NCBI RefSeq assembly: GCF_000466485.1
Contig: NZ_KE992858.1
Span: 312 to 46,793 of the forward strand
Source of the DNA: [Clostridium] symbiosum ATCC 14940
GTDB lineage: Bacteria > Bacillota > Clostridia > Lachnospirales > Lachnospiraceae
Reading direction: 5' to 3'
DNA: 46,482 nt
This document shows, one piece after another, positions 16,822 to 25,094 of this stretch. The position numbers and the translations under genes are program-made. Position 1 is the stretch's first letter. Every line of letters begins with the position of its first letter. The notes under the pieces are model-generated. The model worked only from the letters and a program-made list of their open reading frames with translations. It did not search any database and was not told the origin of the DNA.

Positions 16822-17074
16822 AAGTATTGAAGGCGGCCTGTGCGCGGAGCATGCAGAATAACGGTATGGGATTATACAGGCCGGAGTTACAGTATTGTAA
16901 ATTGTATGTATAAATATTGAATAAAAAAAGCAAATTTCTTTAATGACTTTGCTTACTAAAAATGTTATCCTTGAATCAGAAATAAATTCCACACACAATT
17001 TTTCCTTACTTAATTTAAAACAACAATAGCGATAATAATAACAAATCAATTCAGTGTTTCTTTTGAATTAAAAA

Positions 17075-17105
17075 TGAGCTCACATAGTAAAAAATGGTGT
17101 ACACC
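17075..17105. promoter_or_regulatory. Paired palindromes in copy A
   Basis: TGAGCTCA (17075-17082) and GGTGTACACC (17096-17105) have centres 22 bp apart, two helical turns, as in copy B. GGTGTACACC resembles the GGT..ACC operators of HutC-type GntR regulators, two pairs of which are encoded nearby; which one binds is inference. Confidence 0.55.
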
Positions 17106-17152
17106 GGGAGACTGCATATCAATTTGATATGATTATTGTCTGTCGGTTTTTT
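17104..17152 (+). terminator. Terminator/attenuator of copy A
   Basis: The outer stem CCGGGAGAC (17104-17112) pairs with GTCTGTCGG (17138-17146), with one mismatch. The inner stem is CATATCA/TGATATG (17115-17121 with 17125-17131), and TTTTTT follows. It lies between the element and the AraC-type gene, so a transcript started upstream would be attenuated here. The outer stem shares its CC with the GGTGTACACC palindrome. Confidence 0.7.
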
Positions 17153-17225
17153 CATTCAAGGCTATGGAAAAAGGAAAGATTTATGATACACTTGAAACAA
17201 AAACAGACTACAAGGAGTGCTGCAG

Positions 17226-18500
17226 ATGGATTCGAACGAAATATTTATTAAAGATATTCCAGCATTTTTCAGGAGGTTTAAAGGCAGTACTAAAGACGGG
17301 CAGTATGATCTGTATTGCCAGGAGTTTGCTTACAGTATTATATATGGAAACCTGAACAGCAGCCATGTGGATGAAATTCTTCAGTTGATTGGATTGAGCT
17401 GTCTGCCTGACCGGCTTTTGCTGGTACAGACAGACTACAATGATGTGTTCCAGTTTTATCCTGAATTTAATCAGTTTCCCAGGAGATTTAACCAGACGCA
17501 GACGCTTCAAAGATGTGTGAAGCGAAGCGGAATTGAGGGGCTGGTCGCATCCTACCCGGCGCGGGGCGTGGTCGGTGTCTTCCTGTGTACGGGGCAGGAA
17601 TCGTCTTCTGAAGAGAAAGTAATAACGGAGAAAATCAGGGAACTTGCAAAGGATATGATTGTAAGGGTCAACGAAGAGGTGGGAGAGAGTGTTGCGATTG
17701 GGATAAGCCGATATTGCAGCAGCCTGTCGCGTTTCCCGCAGGCTTATGCCGAGTGTAAGGAGGGACTGTTTCACTGCTTCAGGCTGGGGAAAAACCACAT
17801 GGTATTTCATAAAGATATATGCGAACCCAGGACACCGTTTTCACGGGATGTGCTGAAAACCTTTGGGGCTGAGATTGTCTCCGGGATCACGAATGGAGAG
17901 CGGGCGGCGGTAAAGGACCATGTGGATGAGATGATGAAATACATGCTGTCCGTGGCAATGTCGCCCATTAACATACGTCTGATCCTGGTGAGTTTTGTAG
18001 ATACACTGAGAGAACGCTTTTACAACTCCAGAATACCGGCCGATATATTGGAAAAAGCGTATCTGAACACATCCAAACAAGTCATAAACGGCATGTTTGC
18101 AGACGATATAAAGGAGACGATGGAGCAGTTCTGTGATATGTTGATAAAAGAACTGGGGGCGGAGTCGCAAAGTTCCGAGGAACTGCTGTTTCACAAAATT
18201 GATGAGGCCATTGAAAAATATTATCCCAACAGTGAGTTTAACCTGGATGTAATGGCAAATCTGTTCCATTACAGCTCCTATCATTTTGGCCGTCTCTTTA
18301 AAAATACACGGGGAGAATCCTTCCGGCAGTATCTAGCCAGGTACCGGATCGAGAGGGCGAAAGAATTTCTGGCCAGGGGGGACAAGCCGAATGAAGTGGC
18401 ATTTCAGACCGGATTTAACAGCATCAGTTATTTTTGTACTGTTTTTAAGAACCTGACGGGCGTTTCACCGAAACAGTATCAGGAGAATTTTATAAAATAA
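17226..18500 (+). CDS. AraC-family transcriptional regulator with N-terminal sensory region
   Basis: The protein has 424 aa. The C-terminal 100 residues form an AraC double helix-turn-helix: FNLDVMANLFHYSSYHFGRLFK, then RAKEFLARG, VAFQTGFNSISYF and LTGVSPKQY. The central part (SVAIGISRYCSSLSRFPQAYAECKEGL) resembles the degenerate GGDEF-like segment of YesN/CdaR-type regulators; the N-terminus is unrecognised. ATG 17226 is chosen because AAGGAG lies 8 nt upstream; a GTG at 17217 overlaps that site. It lies directly after copy A of the duplicated element and probably controls module 2 catabolic genes (inference). Confidence 0.88.
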   Translation: MDSNEIFIKDIPAFFRRFKGSTKDGQYDLYCQEFAYSIIYGNLNSSHVDEILQLIGLSCLPDRLLLVQTDYNDVFQFYPEFNQFPRRFNQTQTLQRCVKRSGIEGLVASYPARGVVGVFLCTGQESSSEEKVITEKIRELAKDMIVRVNEEVGESVAIGISRYCSSLSRFPQAYAECKEGLFHCFRLGKNHMVFHKDICEPRTPFSRDVLKTFGAEIVSGITNGERAAVKDHVDEMMKYMLSVAMSPINIRLILVSFVDTLRERFYNSRIPADILEKAYLNTSKQVINGMFADDIKETMEQFCDMLIKELGAESQSSEELLFHKIDEAIEKYYPNSEFNLDVMANLFHYSSYHFGRLFKNTRGESFRQYLARYRIERAKEFLARGDKPNEVAFQTGFNSISYFCTVFKNLTGVSPKQYQENFIK

Positions 18501-18679
18501 TCGGAACGGATATAGTTCCAGGCGGTGACCTGTGCGCAGAGCGTGCAGGTTATCGCTATTTATTTGTCTATATCGAGCCCTTTGTCGAAAAAAATATAAT
18601 TTATCATTTACTTTATTAGTAAAAATATAGTATTATATTATTTTGTAAAAACAGATCGGATTCAGCAGGGGGAGGAGTA
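18501..18679 (+). promoter_or_regulatory. Intergenic promoter region of the second GntR pair
   Basis: A TTTACT (18607-18612) and TATTAT (18631-18636) pair with an 18-bp spacer is the best promoter candidate. The TTATTAGTAAAAATATAGTATTATATT stretch, from about 18613, resembles the region before the first GntR pair. The part at 18501-18550 is GC-richer and shows nothing else. Confidence 0.4.
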
Positions 18680-19597
18680 ATGGACGTTGAAGTTTTTGAC
18701 GGAAGTGAACCGGCATATAAACAGCTTTGTGAAAAGATTATAAAAGCAATAACAGAGGGAGAGCTTAAACCTGGTGACAGACTTCCCTCCGAAGCGGCGC
18801 TGTACCATTCTACCGGTCTCTCCAAGGGAACGATCCGCATGGCCTATGAGGAGCTGGAACATAAGGGGTGCATTAAAAGAAGCAGGGGAAGCGGAACCTA
18901 TATCCAGGAATGGAGATCGGAAAGACAAAAAATGCAGGCTTACAGGGAGAAGGTTCTCAGGGCCGGAATACCGGCTGAGGAGGCATTTCAGCTGATTGAG
19001 GAGGCATGCCGGAAAAAATTCAGTAAAAAGGAAGAGGTACAGGCTGCCCTTTTTGACTGCACGCCTGAAATTGCCGCGGATATCTCCCGCAAAATAGAGG
19101 AGCGATTTAAGTTCCTTCCAGTATGTTATGACGTTTATGAAGTCCTTGAAGCATTCGGCGGTATTGTCCCGGAGGCAGAACTCTGGCTGACGACGACGGC
19201 TCATTATCACGAATTACAGAATCTGGCAAAGGCCTATAATAAAACACTGATAAAGTTACAGATCTCGGTAGACGACAAAGTAGTGGAGACATTGTCGGGG
19301 CTTAGCGGTTCATGTATAGTGGGAATTATCTATGAGAGCCGGGATTTTATTAAACATGTAAGCCTTCTTACATCATCTCTGTGTAAGCATAATACGTATT
19401 TTATCTGCCGGAAAGACGAATGGAAGGACAGGAGGAGTTTACTTGATTCAAAACCTGTCTGTTGGATTGTTCCGGCCCGCTATGAGGAAATGAAGACGGA
19501 GGCGGAAAAAGAGGAGAATATGGATGTTCTGTTTTACCGTTATAAGATACTTCCTGATTCCTATACAGACCTGGAAGCATATCTGCAGGAGGTATAG
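18680..19597 (+). CDS. GntR-family regulator, long form, second copy
   Basis: A 305-aa paralogue of the protein at 6947. The winged helix spans residues 8-79 (PGDRLPSEAALYHSTGLSKG, then GSGTYIQEW). The same unrecognised C-terminal domain follows with FDCTPEIAADI, AELWLTTTAHYHEL, IYESRDFIKHVS and HNTYFICRKDEWKD. The matching lengths and motif order show a common origin, yet side chains differ widely, as expected for sensors of related but distinct ligands. GGGGGAGGAG precedes the ATG. The short GntR gene begins at the next base after its stop. Confidence 0.86.
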   Translation: MDVEVFDGSEPAYKQLCEKIIKAITEGELKPGDRLPSEAALYHSTGLSKGTIRMAYEELEHKGCIKRSRGSGTYIQEWRSERQKMQAYREKVLRAGIPAEEAFQLIEEACRKKFSKKEEVQAALFDCTPEIAADISRKIEERFKFLPVCYDVYEVLEAFGGIVPEAELWLTTTAHYHELQNLAKAYNKTLIKLQISVDDKVVETLSGLSGSCIVGIIYESRDFIKHVSLLTSSLCKHNTYFICRKDEWKDRRSLLDSKPVCWIVPARYEEMKTEAEKEENMDVLFYRYKILPDSYTDLEAYLQEV

Positions 19598-19942
19598 ATG
19601 AAAGAGAAAACGCCGATTTATAGAAAAATCATAAAAGATATCCAGGATAAAGTGGAGGACGGAACATATCAATCCGGTCAGAAACTTCCGAGCGAAAGGG
19701 AATTATGCAAGCAATATCAGGTCGCACGCGGTACGCTGAAAGCAGCTCTTTCACAATTAAAGCAAGCCGGACTTCTGGAACAGGCGAGGGGAAGCGGGAC
19801 ATTTGTAAGAGAAAAAGGAAAAAAGCAGTCCTGTTATCAAAACGCTAAAAAACTGGTCGACGAGCTTTATGCAATGCACCTGACGGAGGAAGAAATACTC
19901 CGGCTGGCAAGCGAGATATTATTGGGGCAGATGGATAATTAA
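19598..19942 (+). CDS. GntR-family regulator, short form (YtrA-like), second copy
   Basis: The protein has 114 aa, with a GntR winged helix over residues 8-72 (GQKLPSERELCKQYQVARGT, GSGTFVREK) and a short helical tail ending LTEEEILRLASEILLG. The tail resembles LSKAEILSLGRTI of the first short GntR. It starts immediately after the long GntR stop, so the pair is co-expressed, as in module 1. Copy B of the duplicated element follows 30 bp downstream. Confidence 0.85.
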   Translation: MKEKTPIYRKIIKDIQDKVEDGTYQSGQKLPSERELCKQYQVARGTLKAALSQLKQAGLLEQARGSGTFVREKGKKQSCYQNAKKLVDELYAMHLTEEEILRLASEILLGQMDN

Positions 19943-20125
19943 ACCGGGGAGGACGCTCCGGACTATACCACTTTGTAAAGTGTATGTATGAATATTGTTG
20001 AAAAAAGCATATTTCTTTAATGACTTTACTTATCAAAAATGATATCCTTTAACCATAAAGAAATTCCACACACAAATTTCCTTACATTTTAAACAAGTCT
20101 ATTCAGTGATTCTCTGAACGCAATG

Positions 20126-20156
20126 TGAGCTCACATATTAACAAATGGTGTACACC
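20126..20156. promoter_or_regulatory. Paired palindromes in copy B
   Basis: TGAGCTCA (20126-20133, extendable to a 12-bp palindrome TGTGAGCTCACA) and GGTGTACACC (20147-20156) again have centres 22 bp apart. The conserved spacing while intervening bases vary argues for protein binding on one face of the helix. Confidence 0.55.
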
Positions 20157-20204
20157 GGGAGACAGCATATCAGATATGGTATGGTTAATGTCTGTCGGTT
20201 TTTT
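20155..20204 (+). terminator. Terminator/attenuator of copy B
   Basis: CCGGGAGAC (20155-20163) pairs with GTCTGTCGG (20190-20198) and TTTTTT follows. The inner stem is CATATC/GGTATG instead of CATATCA/TGATATG in copy A, so pairing is kept although the bases changed. Confidence 0.7.
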
Positions 20205-20233
20205 GTTGAATTTTTGAAAAACGGGAGATTTTT

Positions 20234-21964
20234 ATGAAGCAAATGAAGACGGAGGGCAAAGAGATGCCGGTTTCGGCAGATCTTGTGTTTTTCAACGGAA
20301 AGATAGCAAAAGTCGATCGGAAATTTGGCTTTTGCACTGCAATTGCGGTAAAGGACGGATGGATTATTGATATCGGCAGTGATGAAGAAATGAAATGCCA
20401 CATCGGAGAAGCGACAGAGGCGGTTGATTTGAATGGCAGGCTGATGCTCCCCGGGTCCCAGGACTGCCATACTCACGCCTGCCTGGCGGGGCTTTATAAA
20501 ATGCCATGGTTTCTGGACGTGGGAGCGGATAAGGTGTCCTGTCTTGCCGATCTCAGAAAAATCCTTGCTGAGGCTGCGGCAGAGACGCCAAAGGGTCAGT
20601 GGATCATGGGATCCGGCCTCAGCCCGGGCAGTATTAAGGAATGTGCCGATGCACAGCGGCAGATCACGCGGTGGGATATCGATGAGGCGGTGCCGGAGCA
20701 TCCCGTATGGCTGGCTAACAGCGGTCTGCACCATATACTTGTTAACACGAAGGCGCTGGAACTGGCGGGAATCACAAAAGACACACCGGATTTAGAGCGA
20801 CATGAGGGAAAGATTCAGAGAAGAGAAGACGGTGAACCGACAGGGTATCTGGACGACTTTATGCTGATGGACAAAGTCGGGAGAGTTTCGCCCCGGCTGA
20901 GCGACGGGCAGCTTCGCGAATGCATCAGGCTGATTCAGAAAGAAATGAATGAAAATGGCGTTACAAGCCACACCGATATGGTCGGAATCGGAGGGGATTA
21001 TCTGTTTGCCGGTACAGGCGGCTCCCGGGTTATCGATATGTATGAGCAGATGGCCAAGGAGGGAGAGCTTACGGCCAGAGTTTCCGTAAATATTATGGCG
21101 GGGCTGAACGGTCTTTCCACTTATGATTCGATTATCGGCGGAGCCGCCGCTAAAAAGGTTCCGGCACTGACGGACAGAAAATGGGTGGATGCCTGTGCCG
21201 TCAAGCTGTTTGGAGACAGCATGTGGCTGCGCCCCGACGGAAGAAAAACGGGAGGGAGCAGTTATTTTCCCGGTAATACAATAGAAGAGCAGCAGGAAGA
21301 AATAACACGAACCATCGTGGAGCTTCACCGGATGGGATACCAGATAGGAATCCATTCCACCGGAGGCTGCGGGATCGATACCATTGTGGATGCCTATGTT
21401 AAAGCGATGGAGCTGTACCCCGGGAAAAACCTGCGCCATTTTGTGATTCACGGTGACGATTTCTCGGAAGATAACATGAAGAAATGCGCAAAGAACCATA
21501 TTGTGCTGTCCTCCCAGGCCGTGGCTCCCTGGGGCTTCATGGAATCCCTGGTGGACTGTGTGGATCCGGAAGAACCTTCGCATATGTTCGATTACCAGAG
21601 ATTTATGGATAACGGCGTTGTCGTAAGCCAGGGTTCCGACGCCCCCTGCATGACCGTTAACTGGCTGATGGGACTGAAGTTCGCGATGACGCGGACGACT
21701 GTCTCCGGCACCTGCTATAACAGGGGAAACGGCTGTACGATTGAGGACGGAATCAGGATGTATACGATTAACGGCGCATACCAGAACCACAGAGAAGATG
21801 TTACGGGCAGCATTGAGGTTGACAAGCTGGCGGATCTGCAGGTGCTTGACACCGATATCTTTGAGATATCCCCGGAACAGTTTGACGATGTCAGGGTTGT
21901 GATGACCGTGACGGGTGGAAAAATTGTTTATTCCCGGGAGCAGGATTCAATCAGAATTGTCTGA
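20234..21964 (+). CDS. YtcJ-like amidohydrolase (amidohydrolase_3 family), first copy
   Basis: A 576-aa metal-dependent amidohydrolase of the COG1574/YtcJ group. The N-terminal beta-sandwich segment (DLVFFNGKIAKVD) leads to the metal-binding HxH at H79/H81 in DCHTH. Further conserved blocks are WLANSGLHH, IGIHSTGGCGID with a ligand histidine, and SQGSDAPC with the catalytic aspartate. The C-terminus reads DKLADLQVLD. Relatives cleave C-N bonds of N-substituted amides or formamides. No signal peptide, so it acts in the cytoplasm. It follows copy B of the attenuator element and precedes the aldo/keto reductase by 60 bp. The second copy at 30238 closes the module. Confidence 0.9.
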   Translation: MKQMKTEGKEMPVSADLVFFNGKIAKVDRKFGFCTAIAVKDGWIIDIGSDEEMKCHIGEATEAVDLNGRLMLPGSQDCHTHACLAGLYKMPWFLDVGADKVSCLADLRKILAEAAAETPKGQWIMGSGLSPGSIKECADAQRQITRWDIDEAVPEHPVWLANSGLHHILVNTKALELAGITKDTPDLERHEGKIQRREDGEPTGYLDDFMLMDKVGRVSPRLSDGQLRECIRLIQKEMNENGVTSHTDMVGIGGDYLFAGTGGSRVIDMYEQMAKEGELTARVSVNIMAGLNGLSTYDSIIGGAAAKKVPALTDRKWVDACAVKLFGDSMWLRPDGRKTGGSSYFPGNTIEEQQEEITRTIVELHRMGYQIGIHSTGGCGIDTIVDAYVKAMELYPGKNLRHFVIHGDDFSEDNMKKCAKNHIVLSSQAVAPWGFMESLVDCVDPEEPSHMFDYQRFMDNGVVVSQGSDAPCMTVNWLMGLKFAMTRTTVSGTCYNRGNGCTIEDGIRMYTINGAYQNHREDVTGSIEVDKLADLQVLDTDIFEISPEQFDDVRVVMTVTGGKIVYSREQDSIRIV

Positions 21965-22023
21965 GAACCGGAACGATAAATAAGTAAGAGTAATACAATA
22001 AAAATCAACAGGAGAAGTCGAAT

Positions 22024-23010
22024 ATGGAATATACGTATTTGGGGCGTACGGGGCTGAAGGTGAGCCGCTTTTGCCTTGGAACAATGAATTTTGGAACATC
22101 CACCAGCGAGAAGGATGCATTTTATATCATGGATAAGGCGGTGGATGCAGGCATTAATTTCTTTGATACGGCCGACGCCTACGGCGGCTTCGCCGGCGAG
22201 GGAGAACACGGACTGACGGAGAAGATAATCGGAAAGTGGTTTGCCCAGGGCGGCAAAAGAAGGGAACGCGTAATCCTGGCCACGAAAGTTTTCGCTACGA
22301 TGGAAGCTCCGCTGGAGGGGCCGAATGACGAAGACGGCTTGTCGGCCTGGAAAGTCCGCAGGCATATGGAAGACTCGCTGAAACGCCTTCAGACAGACCA
22401 TGTCGATCTGTATTATATGCATCATATCGACCGCCATGTGACATGGCCTGAGATGTGGGGGGTGATGGAAGTTCTGGTTAACAGCGGAAAGGCAACCTAC
22501 ATCGCATCCTCCAACTTTGCAGGCCACGATTTGGTCCGGGCGCAGTGGGAGGCCGATAAACGCCACTTCCTTGGTCTGGTGGCGGAGCAGCACCAATATC
22601 ACCTTCTGTCAAGACTTCCGGAGCTGGAAGTGATTCCGGCCGCCAGGGAGCTTGGGCTGGGCTTTGTCACCTACTCACCTCTGGCAGGAGGGATGCTGGG
22701 AGAGAATGCCCTGAAACGCCTGAGCGGATCGCGCGGTGAGAACCGTCACTATTCCGAGGCGATGATTAAGACGCTCACGGACTTCGCGGATTTCTGCCGG
22801 GAACTGGGAGAGAAGCAGTCCGATGTGGCAATGGCATGGATTCTGAAAAATCCGGTTGTCACAAGCCCTCTGATCGGGCCCAGGACGCCGGAACATCTCG
22901 ATAATATCCTGCATGCGCTGGATGTAAAGCTGGATGACAGCGCGATGAAACGTCTGGATGAAATCTTCCCGGGACCGGGGGGAGAGGCACCGGATAGTTA
23001 TGCCTGGTAA
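22024..23010 (+). CDS. Aldo/keto reductase
   Basis: A 328-aa NAD(P)H-dependent oxidoreductase with the full catalytic tetrad: D48 and Y53 (FFDTADAYGG), K88 (LATKVF) and H133 (DLYYMHH). The C-terminal cofactor region has SPLIGPRTPEHL. It is most like the AKR11/AKR14-type (YajO/YghZ) group by its MEYTYLGRTGLKVSR start. GGAGAAG lies before ATG 22024. It probably interconverts a carbonyl and an alcohol made by the preceding amidohydrolase. A long hairpin follows the gene. Confidence 0.93.
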   Translation: MEYTYLGRTGLKVSRFCLGTMNFGTSTSEKDAFYIMDKAVDAGINFFDTADAYGGFAGEGEHGLTEKIIGKWFAQGGKRRERVILATKVFATMEAPLEGPNDEDGLSAWKVRRHMEDSLKRLQTDHVDLYYMHHIDRHVTWPEMWGVMEVLVNSGKATYIASSNFAGHDLVRAQWEADKRHFLGLVAEQHQYHLLSRLPELEVIPAARELGLGFVTYSPLAGGMLGENALKRLSGSRGENRHYSEAMIKTLTDFADFCRELGEKQSDVAMAWILKNPVVTSPLIGPRTPEHLDNILHALDVKLDDSAMKRLDEIFPGPGGEAPDSYAW

Positions 23011-23051
23011 AGGATAAGGATAAAAAGATATAACAGGTAATTTTTAACATG

Positions 23052-23117
23052 AACAGACGGTAACAGAATAGGGGATTCTCTGAGAAGAGAAAAGCCCTTC
23101 TTCTGTTACCGTCTGTT
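23052..23117 (+). terminator. Long hairpin after the aldo/keto reductase gene
   Basis: A perfect 17-bp stem: AACAGACGGTAACAGAA (23052-23068) pairs with 23101-23117. Its 32-nt loop can fold further (TCTC/GAGA). The T tract after it is weak (TCAATTT), so termination may be partial. It separates the amidohydrolase/reductase pair from the importer genes. Confidence 0.65.
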
Positions 23118-23428
23118 TCAATTTGGATTCGCGGTGAAAGGTAATTCACGATCCATTCCACGTGGAGCGTGACTGGCCCGCCCAACTGTTATATACCACG
23201 CGGTAAAATTCAGAGTTTTTTTTAAAGTGGTCGCCGTTGTTTTGTGATGATAATTCTGTAACAATATGTTAATATTCTGGCATAGATGCATATTTTTATA
23301 AAATATACAAAAATTACAGGGGATAAAGGGGTAAAATTTACTAATTCGAAGGCGGAGAGGGGTAAGTAATTGAAATATTCATTTATATAATATCACGGAT
23401 TTAACCGTGAATTGAAAGGAGCCAGAAT
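23118..23428. other. Intergenic region before the second importer operon
   Basis: No gene is seen. The AT-rich part at 23220-23400 probably contains the promoter of the binding-protein gene, but no -35/-10 pair stands out. GAAAGGAG before 23429 is its ribosome site. The 14-bp word shared by the other three regions is absent here. Confidence 0.4.
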
Positions 23429-25024
23429 ATGAAAAAAATAAGATTACTGACAACAGCGGCGGCAATAGCGCTCTTTGCATCAATGATATTGACCGGCTGC
23501 GGCGGAGGCGGGAAAGCGGCGGACACAGGGGGGAGCTCAGCGGTTCAGCAAAGCTCCGGGGACAGTGGTGAGAAGATGCTGAAAGTTGCAACACATTGGG
23601 AGAAGGCCACCTTTGATCCGGCACTCTGGGGAGACGGAGGCAGTGTCAAGGCAGGTATATCCATCTTTGAAACCTTACTGGCCCTGGATGAAGACAGAAA
23701 CCTGATTCCGAGCCTGGCGGAGAGCTGGGATGTATCCGACGACAGAAAAACATATACCTTTCATCTGAGGAAAGGTGTCCGGTTCCATGCCGGCTATGGA
23801 GAGCTGACATCGGAGGATGTGGCATACACACTGGAGCGCCTGAGTGATCCGGAGGTAGGGGCTACCGATACGAAATCAAAATGCAAGGTGGACAACATCG
23901 AATCCATGGACACATCAGATCCCTATGTGTTTGTACTCCATTTAAAGGAAGCAGACAATGAGATCCTGATGGATTTTGCGTCATGGTATACGAACATAAT
24001 AAGCAAGAAAGCTTATGAAGAGCTTAAACCGTCGGGATTCGGTGCAAAACCGGTCGGAACGGGGCCCTTCGAATATGAATCGGGCAAACCGGCGGAGGCA
24101 TACATCGTTAAACGATTTGATGACTACTGGGGAGAAAAAGCACTGCTGGACAAAGTTCAGATTACAATGCTGGCTGACGAGTCGAGCCGGATTAACCTGT
24201 ATAACGCGGGCGAAGTCGATATCATGTCATTAAATGATTCCAACAATATCCTGAAATTCGGAGAAACAGAGGGGTGCGAGGTGAAGAAAGTCGCAGGCGC
24301 AGGCTGTTACTACCTGGGAATGAACCTGGAAAAAGAGCCGTTCACCAATCCGAAGGTCAGGGAAGCCCTGAAATATGCGATCAATTATGACGAAATGCTC
24401 AACGACTACTGGAGAGGAACGCTGTTCCCGCCTACCGGCTACGTTCAGTCCTACTGTATCTATGCCAGTACGGCAGAGGAGAGCGGCTTTACATATGAAT
24501 ATAATCCCGAAAAGGCAAAACAGCTTTTGGCGGAAGCCGGCTATCCGGACGGATTTTCCACATCGGTTGCTTCTCCGAACGATACGCTGTCAAAAGGACC
24601 GCTGCTTGTGATCCAGGAGTATATGGCTGATATCGGTATTGATATGCAGTTAAATCTTTCAGAGTTCGCTACTTTCCTCGACGATGTAAGGAACGGACGC
24701 CATGATATGTGGTTCCTGGTTAACGGCGACGGTTACCGCGGCGATCAGTGGCTCACCTCCTTCACCAGCGAAAAGATTCCGGGAAGCAACTGGTGTCAGT
24801 TCAGAAACGAGGAGTTTGATGAACTTGTGGCAAAGGGCTTTGAAGCAACGGAAAAGGCCGACAAAGATAAATATTTTGGAGATGCCCAGAAAATTCTTGT
24901 GGAGAGCATACCATCGATTCCGATTGCGGAATCAACGGGCGATATCCTTGTTAAAGATACGGTAAAGGGCTTCTCACTTAATCCGGAACTCCTTTTCCAG
25001 TTTAAGTATATGGATTTGCAGTAA
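23429..25024 (+). CDS. Oligopeptide-type ABC substrate-binding lipoprotein (SBP family 5), module 2
   Basis: A 531-aa lipoprotein: hydrophobic signal with lipobox LTGC (about residue 24), a Gly/Ser-rich linker, then a family 5 binding domain (ETLLALDEDRNLIPSLAESW, GTGPF, NPEKAKQLLAEAGYPDGFS). It shares blocks with the module 1 protein, including NPEKAKQLLAEAGYPDGF and PNDTLS..P, pointing to common ancestry and perhaps similar ligands. GGAG precedes ATG 23429. A 15-bp hairpin follows the stop. Confidence 0.93.
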   Translation: MKKIRLLTTAAAIALFASMILTGCGGGGKAADTGGSSAVQQSSGDSGEKMLKVATHWEKATFDPALWGDGGSVKAGISIFETLLALDEDRNLIPSLAESWDVSDDRKTYTFHLRKGVRFHAGYGELTSEDVAYTLERLSDPEVGATDTKSKCKVDNIESMDTSDPYVFVLHLKEADNEILMDFASWYTNIISKKAYEELKPSGFGAKPVGTGPFEYESGKPAEAYIVKRFDDYWGEKALLDKVQITMLADESSRINLYNAGEVDIMSLNDSNNILKFGETEGCEVKKVAGAGCYYLGMNLEKEPFTNPKVREALKYAINYDEMLNDYWRGTLFPPTGYVQSYCIYASTAEESGFTYEYNPEKAKQLLAEAGYPDGFSTSVASPNDTLSKGPLLVIQEYMADIGIDMQLNLSEFATFLDDVRNGRHDMWFLVNGDGYRGDQWLTSFTSEKIPGSNWCQFRNEEFDELVAKGFEATEKADKDKYFGDAQKILVESIPSIPIAESTGDILVKDTVKGFSLNPELLFQFKYMDLQ

Positions 25025-25034
25025 TTAACGGCTG

Positions 25035-25080
25035 CGTTTTCTGCGGCAGTGAACCACAAAAAATGCTGCCGCAGGAAACG
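25035..25080 (+). other. Stable intercistronic hairpin, module 2
   Basis: A 15-bp stem with one G-U pair joins 25035-25049 and 25066-25080 (core CTGCGGCAG/CTGCCGCAG). It has no T run and sits between binding-protein and permease genes exactly as at 10283-10324, although the sequence is unrelated. Confidence 0.7.
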
Positions 25081-25094
25081 GATGGAGGGGAAAC

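Larger units (their letters stand above)
16893..17155 (+). repeat. Duplicated intergenic regulatory element, copy A
   Basis: About 260 bp align with 19972-20207 (copy B). Near-identical blocks are TTTCTTTAATGACTTT (16935-16950), AAATTCCACACACA (16984-16997), TGAGCTCACAT (17075-17085), AATGGTGTACACCGGGAGAC (17093-17112) and TGTCTGTCGGTTTTTT (17137-17152). Copy A has about 20 extra bases near 17025-17050. Both copies end 20-80 bp before a gene start. No open frame explains the conservation. Confidence 0.85.
19972..20207 (+). repeat. Duplicated intergenic regulatory element, copy B
   Basis: This is the counterpart of 16893-17155, about 20-25 bp shorter. It keeps TTTCTTTAATGACTTT (20011-20026), AAATTCCACACACA (20061-20074), TGAGCTCACAT, AATGGTGTACACCGGGAGAC (20144-20163) and the closing terminator. 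It ends 26 bp before the amidohydrolase start. Confidence 0.85.

Noticed and set aside
16921-17000. Conserved minus-strand peptide (SKVIKEICFF) in both copies of the duplicated element
   Set aside because: The same peptide appears only because the DNA is nearly identical; flanking frames differ and neither has a ribosome site.
17093-17152. T-box riboswitch
   Set aside because: AATGGTGTACACCGGG before a terminator recalls the T-box sequence, but it does not match the AGGGTGGNACCGCG consensus, and I cannot see Stem I. Kept only as an alternative to test with RF00230.
20126-20137. CRP-like site TGTGAGCTCACA
   Set aside because: The half-sites lack the normal 6-bp spacer and copy A lacks the first TG, so a Crp site is not supported; treated as a palindrome of unknown binder.
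20792-21790. 332-aa open frame antisense to the first amidohydrolase
   Set aside because: The sense strand encodes a full conserved enzyme; the antisense frame is rich in His, Arg and Ser, has no family features, and is typical of a codon-bias shadow.
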